From Dastarcus helophoroides (Eukaryota; Arthropoda; Insecta; Coleoptera; Bothrideridae): a stretch of DNA of 64,000 nt. The notes beneath the pieces are model-generated. The model saw nothing but the letters and a program-made list of their open reading frames with translations. It was not told the DNA's origin and made no database searches. The stretch spans positions 6,110,508 to 6,174,507 of the forward strand of contig CM053331.1 in NCBI GenBank assembly GCA_028583605.1, in the 5' to 3' direction. Every line of letters starts with the position of its first letter. Within the stretch, counting starts at the first letter, position 1. The position numbers and the translations under genes are program-made. Positions 44,501-56,500 of this stretch are shown piece after piece.

Positions 44501-47500
44501 GCGAAAGAGTCGAACATTATGAAAATTCCGGCATTTTTTGAATTTTACTTTTATTTAAAAAAATCCATAAAATTTCGAGTTTTTTCATAAGATGGATTTT
44601 TTAGGACTTTTTTGAAACTTCCAACATTTTTTCAAAATTTCCATGTTTTTTAAATTCCCACTTTTTAAAATTTCGATTTTTTTTTAAATTTTAACCTTTT
44701 TCAAAATTTGGACCTTTTTCAAAATTTTGATCTTCATTCAAAATTTCGATCTATTTTCAAACTTTTTACTTTCCCACGAAACTATCAAGATTCACAAATT
44801 CCAATTTTTTTAAAAATTCGCCTTTACCTGAAAATTTCGTTTTTTTTTAAATCTGACTATTTTTGAATTGCGAATTTTCAAAATGTTGAAAACTTGAAAA
44901 ATGTCACTTTTTAAAATAGAACCTTTAAAATCGAAATTTACTTGAGCCTCGAATTCGTTCGAAATTTAAAAATTCGCAATTAGGAAAGTAAAATTCTTCA
45001 AAAAAATTAAAAACTCTCAGGAACAGATTAATTTTTCAAAAAATCAATTACAAAAATTCGAAGTTTTCACCAGAACCGAACTTTTAAAAAGATAGAAATT
45101 TCGAAAAAATTCAGACATTGAAAAAAACCACAGCTTTAAAAAAGGCCAAATTTGGATGATGAAAGATAGAAATTTTCAAAAAAAAGTGAAAATTCTGAAA
45201 AAATTCGAGAGTTTCAAAGTCGCAATTTTAGAAAATCAATTTTTCAAAAAGTAATATTTTCGGAAAAAGTCGACTTTTTTAAATAAAAGCCCAATGTACT
45301 ACATGCTTCAAGGGCGAAACTTCGAGAAAAAGTAACATTTTTGAAAAAAAAAATGTCGAAATTTCGAAAAAAGGTTGAAACTTCGAAATTTAACATTTTT
45401 TTTTGGTGGAACAGACTGATCCTTGGTTATCTTCAAAAATTGAAATACAAAACTTGTCCCCTGAAACCAAGAAAGATTAAAGATGATAGCTTGGCTGTGG
45501 AAACGCGTTAGAGCAACCAATTTTTGGAGCATATTTATAAGAGACCAAAACTTTGAAAAAAAATCGAAATTTTGACAAAACAGTTTCGTGTCAAAATTTT
45601 TACAAAAAATGGAAATTTTCAAAAAAGGGAGACATTTGCGAAAAAAAATTAATTTTCATAATAAATGGCAGAGATTTAAAAAAAACTGGAATAAGTTAGA
45701 AAATTTTAAAAATATCAAGTTTGAGAAAAATTCAATTTTTCAAAAAATCGAAATTTAACAAACTCGAATTCTATAATGCACAGACCAATAGGTTTGAACA
45801 TTTATTAGATTCGAAGTTTGGAAACCAAATACCGGTTTCGATCTTGTTAGATCTCGTCAGTTTGGTATATCCAACTCGAATGCTAATAAATGTTCCGACA
45901 AGTAAGTACTAAAACATTCACAGGCGTCAAGCGAGTGATTCTTTAGTACTACCACCTATTGGCCCATAGAGAAACTATGGCCATCGCCAACAATGTCGTA
46001 TGCAAGAAGACTCGAATTATTCAAATAAAAGTTCAATTTACTATAATAAAAATCCTGCTTAAAAAAGTCAAATTAATCAAAAAGGTCGAAATTAAAAAAA
46101 ATCGTTATCATAAAAAAATAATCTTTCAAGAAGTCGAAATTTCCAAAAAAAATCACAAAATACGACATTTTGAAAGAAAAGGTGGAAATTTTCAGTTTTT
46201 ATTTGAGAGAAAAATAGGAAAATAAATAGAAATAAATTTGAGGAAAAGCGAAAATTTTGAAGAATGTGACAATTTTCAAAAACCAAAATTTTGGAAAAAC
46301 ACCTAAATTTTGAACGCAGTGAAAATCAATCAAAAATTTGAGAAAAATTGAAATTTTCAAAGTCAAAATTTCGACAAAAATGAAATGTCGAAATTTAAAA
46401 AATCGAATTTACAAAAAAGTCGTAATTTCGAGAAAATCAAAATTTAAAAAAAAAAAACTTTTTAAGAAGTCCAAATTTTGAAAAAATCGATTTTTAAAAA
46501 TATAGTCGCAATTTAACAATTGAAACATTCAAAATGACGAGAATTTTCACAAAATGTCAAAAAGCTGAGAAAAATCAAAATTTTCAAAAAAAAAATGGAT
46601 TTTCAGGAAGTCAAACTTTTGAAAAAACAGTCGGAATTTAAAAAGATAAGTCGAAATTTAAAATTTTAAAATGTAAAAAAAATTAAAATTTTTCAAAAAT
46701 ATCAAAAATTTCAGAAAATTGAAATTTTTAGTCAAAACTTCGAAAGTCAAAATTTCGAAACAAGGTTAAAATAAAAAAAAGCGATTTTCAGGAAGTCAAA
46801 ATTTTAAAAAACAGTCTAAATTAAAAAAAGAAAGTTAGGATTATTCAAATAAAAGTTCAATTTACTACAATAAAAATCCAAACTTAGAGAAAAAGTTAAA
46901 ATTCTTGAAAATTTGCCATTTTCAAAGAAAAGTCAAAAATTTCGAAAAATTGTCAAAAGCTGGACAAAGGTGAAAATTTTCAAAAAAAGGGTAGAAGCTT
47001 TCAAAAGTCAGTATTTCGACATGATCAAATTTATAGAAAAATTAAAATTTTGAACCAAAATCACAATTTTGAGAAAAGATGAAATTTTGAGAAGACTGAA
47101 ATTTTAAGAAAAGAGTAAAATTTTGAGAAGATCGAAATTTTGAGAGAAGATTGGAATTTTGTGAAATTTTTTTTAAAACAATTATAATTTAGAAAATAAA
47201 TTAAAATTCCAAAGAAAGGCGAAACTATTTTCAGAAAAATCGAAAACCAAATTTTCAATTCTCGAAATTGTTCAAAAAGTCGACATTATTAAAACAATCG
47301 AATTTCAAAGAGATCAATTTTTTTAAAAATAAATAAGTAAAACGTTTAGAAAATGTCGAAAAGTTAAGCAAAATCGAAATTCTCTGAAAGTCAAAATTTC
47401 GAAAAAGTCAAAATTTAGAAACAAGGTTAAAATTGAAAAAAAGCGATTTTCAGGAAGTCAAAATTTTGAAAAACAGTCGAAATTAAAAAAAAGTTGGAAT

Positions 47501-50500
47501 TATTCAAATTGAAGTTCAATTTACTACAATAAAAATTGAAACTTGGAGAAAAAGTCAAAATTCTTGAAAAGTCACAATTTTTAAAGAAAAGTAAAAAATT
47601 GTCAAAAGCTGGACAAAGGTGAAAATTTTCAAAAAAAGGGTAGAAGCTTTCAAAAGTCAGTATTTCGACATGATCAAATTTATAGAAAAATTAAAATTTT
47701 AAACAAAATCACAATTTTGAGAATGGTGGAACGGAGTGATCCTTAGTTATCTTCAAAATTTGAAATACAGTCTCTCTGAAGATGATAGCTTGGCTGTCGA
47801 AACGCGTTAGAGCAACCTTTGTTGTGTTTTTTAATCTTTCTTGGTTTCAGGGGACAAGATTTGTATTTCAATTTTGAGAAGATTGAAATTTTGAGAAAAG
47901 ATTGAAATTTTGAGAAGAGTAAAATTTTGAGAAAAGATTGAAATTTTGTGAAAAAATTTTTAACAAAATTATAATTTAGAGAATAAATTAAAATTCCAAA
48001 GAAAGGCGAAACTATTTTTCCGAAAAATCGAAAATCAAATTTTCAATTCTTGAAATGTTCAAAAAGTCGACATTATTAAAATAATCGAATTTCAAAGAGA
48101 TCAAAATTTTTTAAAATGAGAAAGTAAAACGTTTAGAAAATGTCGAAAAGTTGAGCAAAATCGAAATTATCAGAAAGTCAAAATGGCGAGAAAACCAAAA
48201 TTTTAAAACAAGGTTAAAATAAAAAAAAACGATTTTCAGGAAGTCAAAATTTTGAAAAATAGTCTAAATTAAAAAAAAAGTTGAAATTATTCAAATAAAG
48301 GTTCAATTTACTACAATAAAAATCGAAACTTGGAGAAAAAGTCAAATTCTTAAAAAGTTGCAATTTTCAAAAAAGGTTAAAAATTTCGAAAAATTGTCAA
48401 CAGCTGGACAAAGGTGAAAATTTTCAAAATAGGGTAGAACCTCTCAAAAGTCGGTATTTCGACATGATCAAATTTATAGAAAAATTAAAATTTTGAACAA
48501 AATCACAATTTTGAGAATGGTGGAACGGAGTGGTCCTTGGTTATTTTCAAAATTTGAAATACAGTCTCTCTAAAGATAAAAGCTTGGCTGTCGAAACGCG
48601 TTAGAGCAACCTTTGTTGTGTTTTTTAATCTTTCTTGGTTTCAGGGGACAAGATTTGTATTTCAATTTTGAGAAAAGATTGAAATTTTGTGAAAAAATTT
48701 TTAACAAAATTATAATTTAGAGAATAAATTAAAATTCCAAAGAAAGGCGAAACTATTTTTCCGAAAAATCGAAAATCAAATTTTCAATTCTTGAAATGTT
48801 CAAAAAGTCGACATTATTAAAATAATCGAATTTCAAAGAGATCAAAATTTTTTAAAATGAGAAAGTAAAACGTTTAGAAAATGTCGAAAAGTTGAGCAAA
48901 ATCGAAATTATCAGAAAGTCAAAATGGCGAGAAAACCAAAATTTTAAAACAAGGTTAAAATAAAAAAAAACGATTTTCAGGAAGTCAAAATTTTGAAAAA
49001 TAGTCTAAATTAAAAAAAAAGTTGAAATTATTCAAATAAAGGTTCAATTTACTACAATAAAAATCGAAACTTGGAGAAAAAGTCAAATTCTTAAAAAGTT
49101 GCAATTTTCAAAAAAGGTTAAAAATTTCGAAAAATTGTCAACAGCTGGACAAAGGTGAAAATTTTCAAAAAAGGGTAGAACCTCTCAAAAGTCGGTATTT
49201 CGACATGATCAAATTTATAGAAAAATTAAAATTTTGAACAAAATCACAATTTTGAGAACGGTGGAACGGAGTGGTCTTTGGTTATTTTCAAAATTTGAAA
49301 TACAGTATCTCTAAAGATAATAGCTTGGCTGTCGAAAAGCGTTAGAGCAACCTTTGTTGTGTTTTTTAATCTTTCTTGGTTTCAGGGGACAAGATTTGTA
49401 TCTCAATTTTGAGAAAAGAGTAAAATTTTGAGAAAAGATTGAAATTTTGTGAAACAATTTTTAAAAAAATTATAATTTAAAAAATAAATTAAAATTCCAA
49501 AGAAAGGCGAAACTATTTTCAGAAAAATCGAAAACCAAATTTTCAATTCTCGAAATTGTTCAAAAAGTCGACATTATTAAAACAATCGAATTTCAAAGAG
49601 ATCAATTTTTTTAAAAATAAATAAGTAAAACGTTTAGAAAATGTCGAAAAGTTAAGCAAAATCGAAATTCTCTGAAAGTCAAAATTTAGAAACAAGGTTA
49701 AAATTGAAAAAAAGCGATTTTCAGGAAGTCAAAATTTTGAAAAAGTCGGAATAATAAAAAAAAAAAGTTGGAATTATTTATATAAAAGTTCAATTTACTA
49801 CAATAAAAATCGAAACTTGGAGAAAAAGTCAAAATTCTTGAAAAGTCGCAATTTTCAAATGGTCAAAAATTTCGAAAAATTGTCAAAAGCTGGACAAAGG
49901 TGAAAATTTTCAAAAAAAGGGTAGAAGCTTTCAAAAGTCAGTATTTCGACATGATCAAATTTGTGGAAAAAATAAAATTTTATACAAAATCACAATTTTG
50001 AGAAAAGATTGAAATTTTGAGAATAGAGTAAAATTTTGAAAAGATTGAAATTTTGAGAAAAGAGTAAAATTTTGAGAAAAGATCAAAATTTTCAGAAATG
50101 ATTGGAATTTTGTGAAAAAATTTTGAAAAAAATTATAATTTAGAAAATAAATTAAAATCCCAAAGAAAGGCGAAACTATTTTCAGAAAAATCGAAAACCA
50201 AATTTTCAATTTTCGAAATGTTCAAAAAGTCGACATTATTAAAACAATCGAATTCGAAAGGCATCAACTTTTTTTAAAACAAATAAGTAAAATGTTTAGA
50301 AAATGTCGAAAAGTTGAGCAAAATCGAAATTCAAGTCAAAATTTCGAAACAAGGTTAAAATTTAGAAAAAAGCGATTTTCAGGAAGTCAAAATTTTGAAA
50401 AAGTCGGAATAATAAAAAAAAAAAGTTGGAATTATTTATATAAAAGTTCAATTTACTACAATAAAAATCGAAACTTGGAGAAAAAGTCAAAATTCTTGAA

Positions 50501-53500
50501 AAGTCGCAATTTTCAAATGGTCAAAAATTTCGAAAAATTGTCAAAAGCTGGACAAAGGTGAAAATTTTCAAAAAAAGGGTAGAAGCTTTCAAAAGTCAGT
50601 ATTTCGACATGATCAAATTTATAGAAAAATTAAAATTTTAAACAAAATCACAATTTTGAGAAAAGATTGAAATTTTGAGAAAAGATTGAAATTTTGAGAA
50701 AAGATTGAAATGTTGAGAAAAGATTGAAATTTTGAGAAAAGATTGAAATTTTGAGAAAAGATTGAAATTTTGAGAAAAGATTGAAATTTTGAGAAAAGAT
50801 TGAAATTTTGAGAAAAGATTGAAATTTTGAGAAAAGATTGAAATTTTGAGAAAAGATTGAAATTTAGAGAAAAAATTAAAATTTAGAGAAAAGATCGAAA
50901 TTTTAAGAAAAAATTGAAATGTTGAGAAAAGATTGAAATTTTGAGAAATGATTGAAATTTTGTGAAAAAAACTTTCAAAAAAATATAATTTAGAAAATAA
51001 ATTAAAATCCCAAAAAAGGCGAAACTGTGAAAGTCTTACGTAGAATTTTTCAAAATATAGAGAAGAAATGTTAAAAAAAAAGTCGACAAATGTTTAAGAA
51101 GTTTCGATAAACATCGGAGACAAATTTTCCAAAAGAATCGTCATTTTTAGAAAATCCAAATTTTGAAAAAAAAACGAGTTAAAAAAAAATCCATCGCCGA
51201 GAGAGCCGATGTTTGCAAAAGTGGAAACTTTCAAAAACTTCAAATTTCAAAAGAATTCAAATATTTTGAAAAGATCGAATTTTTAAAAGAGAAAAAGAGT
51301 CAGATTTGCAAAACAATTGAAATTTCGAGTGGGAATTTTGAAGGTCCTAGTTTTAAGTTTTCACTTCTGTCGGCAGTCGTAATGACTGTCTAACTTTTTT
51401 GATTAATTTTAAGTCATATGCAGTTCCAGTTTTTACTTTTTATAAAGATTTTGATTATAAACTTGCAATTTAAAGAAAAAAATGTCAATTGGGTTTGTTG
51501 GAAACTTTTATTTTTTTCCCCAATATTATTCCCAATTTTTTTTTAATTCAAATTAGAAATTTCAATTTTTTTAAATTTTTGGCCCTATTTTCGAAATTTC
51601 GATCTTGCTTTCAAAATTCTCCCTCCTTGGCAATTTTCTGGGTGCATTCCTGTCGAATAAAGTCAACATTTTAACAAGAGTTGACAGTTCTACTTGTATT
51701 TGAAAAGTTTCAAGTCGAAATATTAAAAAACAAAAGTAGTTACGAACTAGGAGGAATTTTTAAAATTTATATTCCTTATGACTCATTGATTACTAATTCC
51801 AACAAATTACACGTTTACCCGAACAGATAACGTACGTATTTTGTCCACAGATTTGATGATAAATTTTAATCGTAAATTCATTTCATTATCAGTTATCGTA
51901 AGTCGAGTGTTTGGGGATATAACAAACCTCGGAAACTCGTTCGTCAGACGAATTTAAAATTACATTTTATTTTATAAATTCGGGTGTTAAATATTATTAG
52001 AACATGATTTTATTAATAGGAGAGCCTTGATGTTATAAATAACCTTTAGGGATTATAAACTACTTCACTACATCCGCCACATTGTGATCTTTTTGAAGTA
52101 ATTTTGTGATATTCCTTATTTTATAAACATTTTCTTATTTTTGTAAATATTTGGTCATGTCTTATCAGTAATTTGTTTTGTCACCAAACTCAATTACGAG
52201 TCGCAAATTAATTAAGAGAATTTTATGTGGAAGGGAAAACAAACATTTTTTCATGTCGTGCGTTTATCATCGCTCAGTACTTCTGCTCTCCTAATTATTT
52301 GTTATCAGTTAATAAAATAAAACATATGTATGCCATGACAGCTTAACATACAATTGATCCACAGACGAAATTTTCATGACCTTTTCACGAAATTTCGAGG
52401 CTTTTTTTCTCGAAAATTTCGACTTCAATTTCGAAATTCAAAACCAAAAGTTGCAGCAAACGGGACTCGAAAAGTCAAAAATTTAAAGATCTGCCTGAAT
52501 CCAGAAATGTTTACGTAATAAATTCTAATTTTGTGTAATTAAAATTTCTGAATTACAATACACGAATCTCGTTCTCAAGGATTCCTTTTCCAAGAGCTAG
52601 ATGGTTATACGGCCGACGATTCTGTGAATACCGCGCTTGCAACGATAACGATTTCTTTTATCGCTTTACTTGATCAAATAGTAAAGGTTATTTCGTTTAA
52701 TGCATGACTGGATATAATGGAAGTTATCTGTATCGGTATTTTTAAGCAAAGTGTGACATCAAGCTGCGCATTGTCACGGGTTTTTTCTTAATCACAAAGT
52801 GCATTATTTACCTACCGTCCTTAGAGAGCCACACTTCACTTTTAATCATGTCAACGGATATGATCTCAAAGCCGATTGTAGAAGTGGCTTTCTACGGGTT
52901 ATCAACTATTAAAGTCATTCGTCCGATCGTTCCAACTAGTACGTGAATGTGGAGACATTATTCTCTAAATTTTTTCAAGTAATTAATTCCGCACCGTACG
53001 TTCGAATTTCATTAAATTTAAATGAGGAATTTCATCTCAAATCTTATTAAAATATGGTCCTCTTTCCTGATAGCGTATTTCAACGCCTCATTAGCGCTGC
53101 TGACGCGGAGAAATTCTTTAAAAGCGGTATTTCTAGGTTACGGTGGCCCAAGTCACCATTTTTGAATATCAGGTCAGTTTGGAAACAACGTATTTTCAAC
53201 TGTACACTAAAAACTCGCAAACAAATCCGAAATTTGGATAAAACATTTTCGGGAACAAAATTTCCAAAAATTAAAGGCAAAGGTTTTAAAAATCCTACTT
53301 TTGGAAAAAGTTAAAATTATCAAAAAAAGTCGAATATAAAAAAAATCAAAACAAAACCAAAATTCGATATTTCAAGAAATCGAAATTTTCATCAAAATAC
53401 CAAATTTTGAAAGTGGAAATATCCAAAGTTTTGGTTCTGGAAAAACAAAAATGGACATGGCGAGTCGAAATTAAAAATAAATTCGAGGGAAAAGCCAAAA

Positions 53501-56500
53501 ATTTGAAGAAAATCACAATTTTTAAAAGCCAAAGTTTTGAAAAAGTGGAAATTTTGAGATTCATTGTTCTCAAAAATACGTAAAAATGTTAGGAAAACGG
53601 CGAAATTTTGAAAACAGTGGAAATCTGGAAAAAGTGGAAATTTTGAAATAAAATTTTGAAAAAAATCAAATTTTCGAAAGTGACAATTAAAAAATAAGGA
53701 TTTGCAGGAAAAAAGGTTGAACTCTTCGGAAAAGAAAAGGTCAAATGCTTAAAAAAACGTCGAATTCTTCAAAAAAAAATTGGAAATGTTGAAAAGTTAA
53801 CATTTTTAAGAAAAAAAACCGAATTTACAAAATTTTGCAAAAGGAAATTTTTAAAAAACTGAAAATTTTTAATTAGTGTCCAAAATTTTCTTTAAGCCAT
53901 GATTTTAAAAATGTAAATTAATCAAAAAAGTCGAAATCCAAAAAATCAAATTTTAAAGAAAACAAAATTTTGAAGAAAAAAACATAATTTTCAAAAACCA
54001 AAATTTTGAAAATGAGCTAAATTTTGAGATTCATTATTCTCAAAATAAGTCAGAATTTTAGGAAATTTTTAAAATAGTGAAAATCTTGAAAATATTGAAA
54101 CTTTGAACTAAAATTTTCAAAAAAGTCAAATTTTGATCCGAAATTAACAATAAATTCGAGGGAAAAGCCTAAAATTTGAAGAAAATCACAATTTTTAAAA
54201 ACCAAAATTTTGAAAAAGTCGAAATTTTGAGATTCATTATTCTCAAAATACGTAAAAGTGTTAGGAAAACGGCGAAATTTTGAAAACAGTGGAAATCTGG
54301 AAAAAGTTGAAAATTTGAAATAAAATTTTGAAAAAATCAAATTTTTGAAAGTGACAATTAAAAAATAAGGATTTGCAAGAAAAAAAGTCGAACTCTTGGA
54401 AAAAGAAAAGGTCAAGTGCTTAAAAAAAACATCGAATTCTTCAAAAAAAATTGGAAACGTTGGAAAAAGTCAAAATTTTGAAAAAAAAAACCAAATTTAC
54501 AAAATTTTGTAAAGGGAAATTTTTAAAAAACTCAAAATTTTTAATTAGTGTCCAAAATTTTCTTCAAGTCGTGATTTTAAAAATGTAAATTACCCAAAAA
54601 AGTCGAAATTAAAACATCAAATTTTGAAGAAAATATAAAATTTTGAAAGTGGAAATTTCCAAAGTTTTGGTTCTGGAAAAACAAAAATGGAAATTTTGAG
54701 TCGAAATGAAAAATAAATTCGAGGAAAAAGCGAAAAATTTGAAGAAAGTCACAATTTTCAAAAACCAAAATTTTGAAAATGTGCTAAACTTTGAGATTCA
54801 TTATTCACAAAATAAGTAAGAATGTTGGGAAATTTTTAAAATAGTGGAAATCTTGAAAACATTAAAATTTTGAACTAAAATTTTCAGTCAAATTTTCGGG
54901 TCGAAATTTCAAAAAAAAAGGCAAATTTTCACAAAAAGGTCGAATTCTTCAAAAAAACGCGGAATCTTATAAGGTCAAAATTTTCAAAAAACAAATTTCT
55001 CATAAAAAATTCGAAATTTAAAGTCAAATTTCGGAGAAAAAGTAGACATTTTGAAAAAAAATTACTAATTTGAAAAACTAAAATTTTGAAAATAGGCAAA
55101 GTTTTGAAAATAAAGGAAATCTCGAAAAAAGAGAAAAGTAAAAATTTTGAAGGTCACAATTTTTAAAAAGGAGAATTTTCGAAATAGGCGAAATTTTGAG
55201 ATTCAATATTCTCAATATGAATAAGAATTTTGGGAAAACGGCGAAATTTTGAAAATAATGCGAATCTCGAAAAAATGGAATTTTAAAATAAAATTCTTAA
55301 GTCAATTTTCGAAAGTCACAATTTCAAAAAAATATAAATTTTCAAAAAAAAAAGGTCGAATTCTTCAAAAACGTCAAAATCTTAAATGAAAAAAGTCGAA
55401 ATCTAGAAAATACTCTAAATTTAAAAAAAATAATTTACAAAATTTTGCAAAAAATGGAATCTTGAGTGTAAATTCTGGAAACATATAATTTCGCGGAAAA
55501 TGCAATTCATAATTTTCAAAAACCAAAATTTTGAAAATAGACGTAGTTTTGAGATTCAACATTCCCAAAATGAGTAAGAATTTTAAATTTAAAAGTAATG
55601 GAACCTTGAAAAAATTGAAATTTTTAAATAAAATTTTTTAATAATCAAATTTTCGAAAGTCAACATCTCAATCAAATACGGATTTTCAAAAAAAGGTGGA
55701 AATCTTGAAAAAAGTCGAAATAACAAAACAAAATCAAATTTACAAGTTTGCAAAAAATTGAAATTTTGAGTCTAAATTTTGAAAAAAAAATGTAATTTCT
55801 CAAAAAAGTGACTAAAAATTCACAAATTTCAAAAACTAAAATTTTGAAAATGGACGAAACTTTAATATTTAATATCCTCAAAATAAGTAAGAATTTTGAG
55901 AAAACGCCGAAATTTTGAAAAGACATAAAATCACGGAAAAAAATTAAAATTTTGAAAAAATACCGTTTACTTCAAAAAAGTCGAAATTTTCGAAAGGAAA
56001 AATCAAAACAGCCGAAATTTAAGTCAAATTTCGGGGAAAAAGTAAAAATTTTGAAGAAAGTCACAATTTTCCAAATAATTAAGAATTTTGAAAAGAACTT
56101 TGTAAATAATAGAAATCTAGAGAAGATTGATATTTTGAAATAAAATTTTCAAAAAGTCAAAATTTCGAAAATCAGAATTTCAAAAAAAAAGCACGTATTT
56201 TCAAAAATAAGTTCGAATTCGAAGTCAAAATGTTGAAAAAAGTCAATTTTTCCAACAAAAAAAAAACGCAAATTTACAAAATATTGCAAAAAATCTAAAT
56301 TTTAAGTCTAAACTCTGAAAAAATGTAAATTTGTCAAGCAAGTCGATGATATTTAAGTCAACTTTTAAACAAGGAAAAAGAGTCGAAAATTTTAAAATGA
56401 GTCGAAATTTAAAAAATGGAAAATTTTAAAACAAGCATTTTTCCAAAGTGTCAAATATTTAAGAAAATTGGAAATTTTAAAGGAAAGTGGATTTTTTTTA

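Larger units (their letters stand above)
46019..51010. repeat. higher-order tandem array, base unit about 650 bp, enlarged to about 745-790 bp by a captured foldback element
   Basis: GTTCAATTTACTACAATAAA (first unit: TACTATAATAAA) recurs near 46030, 46855, 47512, 48301, 49045, 49790 and 50443. Intervals of 650-657 bp mark the base unit; the middle intervals of 740-790 bp contain foldback copies H, I and J at the same place in the unit, after ATCACAATTTTGAGAA. Adjacent units are very similar, showing recent expansion. Confidence 0.85.

Noticed and set aside
47000..51000. Regularly spaced repeats as a possible CRISPR-like array
   Set aside because: Units are about 650 bp of AT-rich satellite in a eukaryotic intron, with no short repeat/unique spacer pattern and no cas genes.
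53154..53160. Alternative ATG-GT start for cofilin exon 1
   Set aside because: The donor would be GTGACT, much weaker than GTAAGT at 59701, and there is no promoter-like context.
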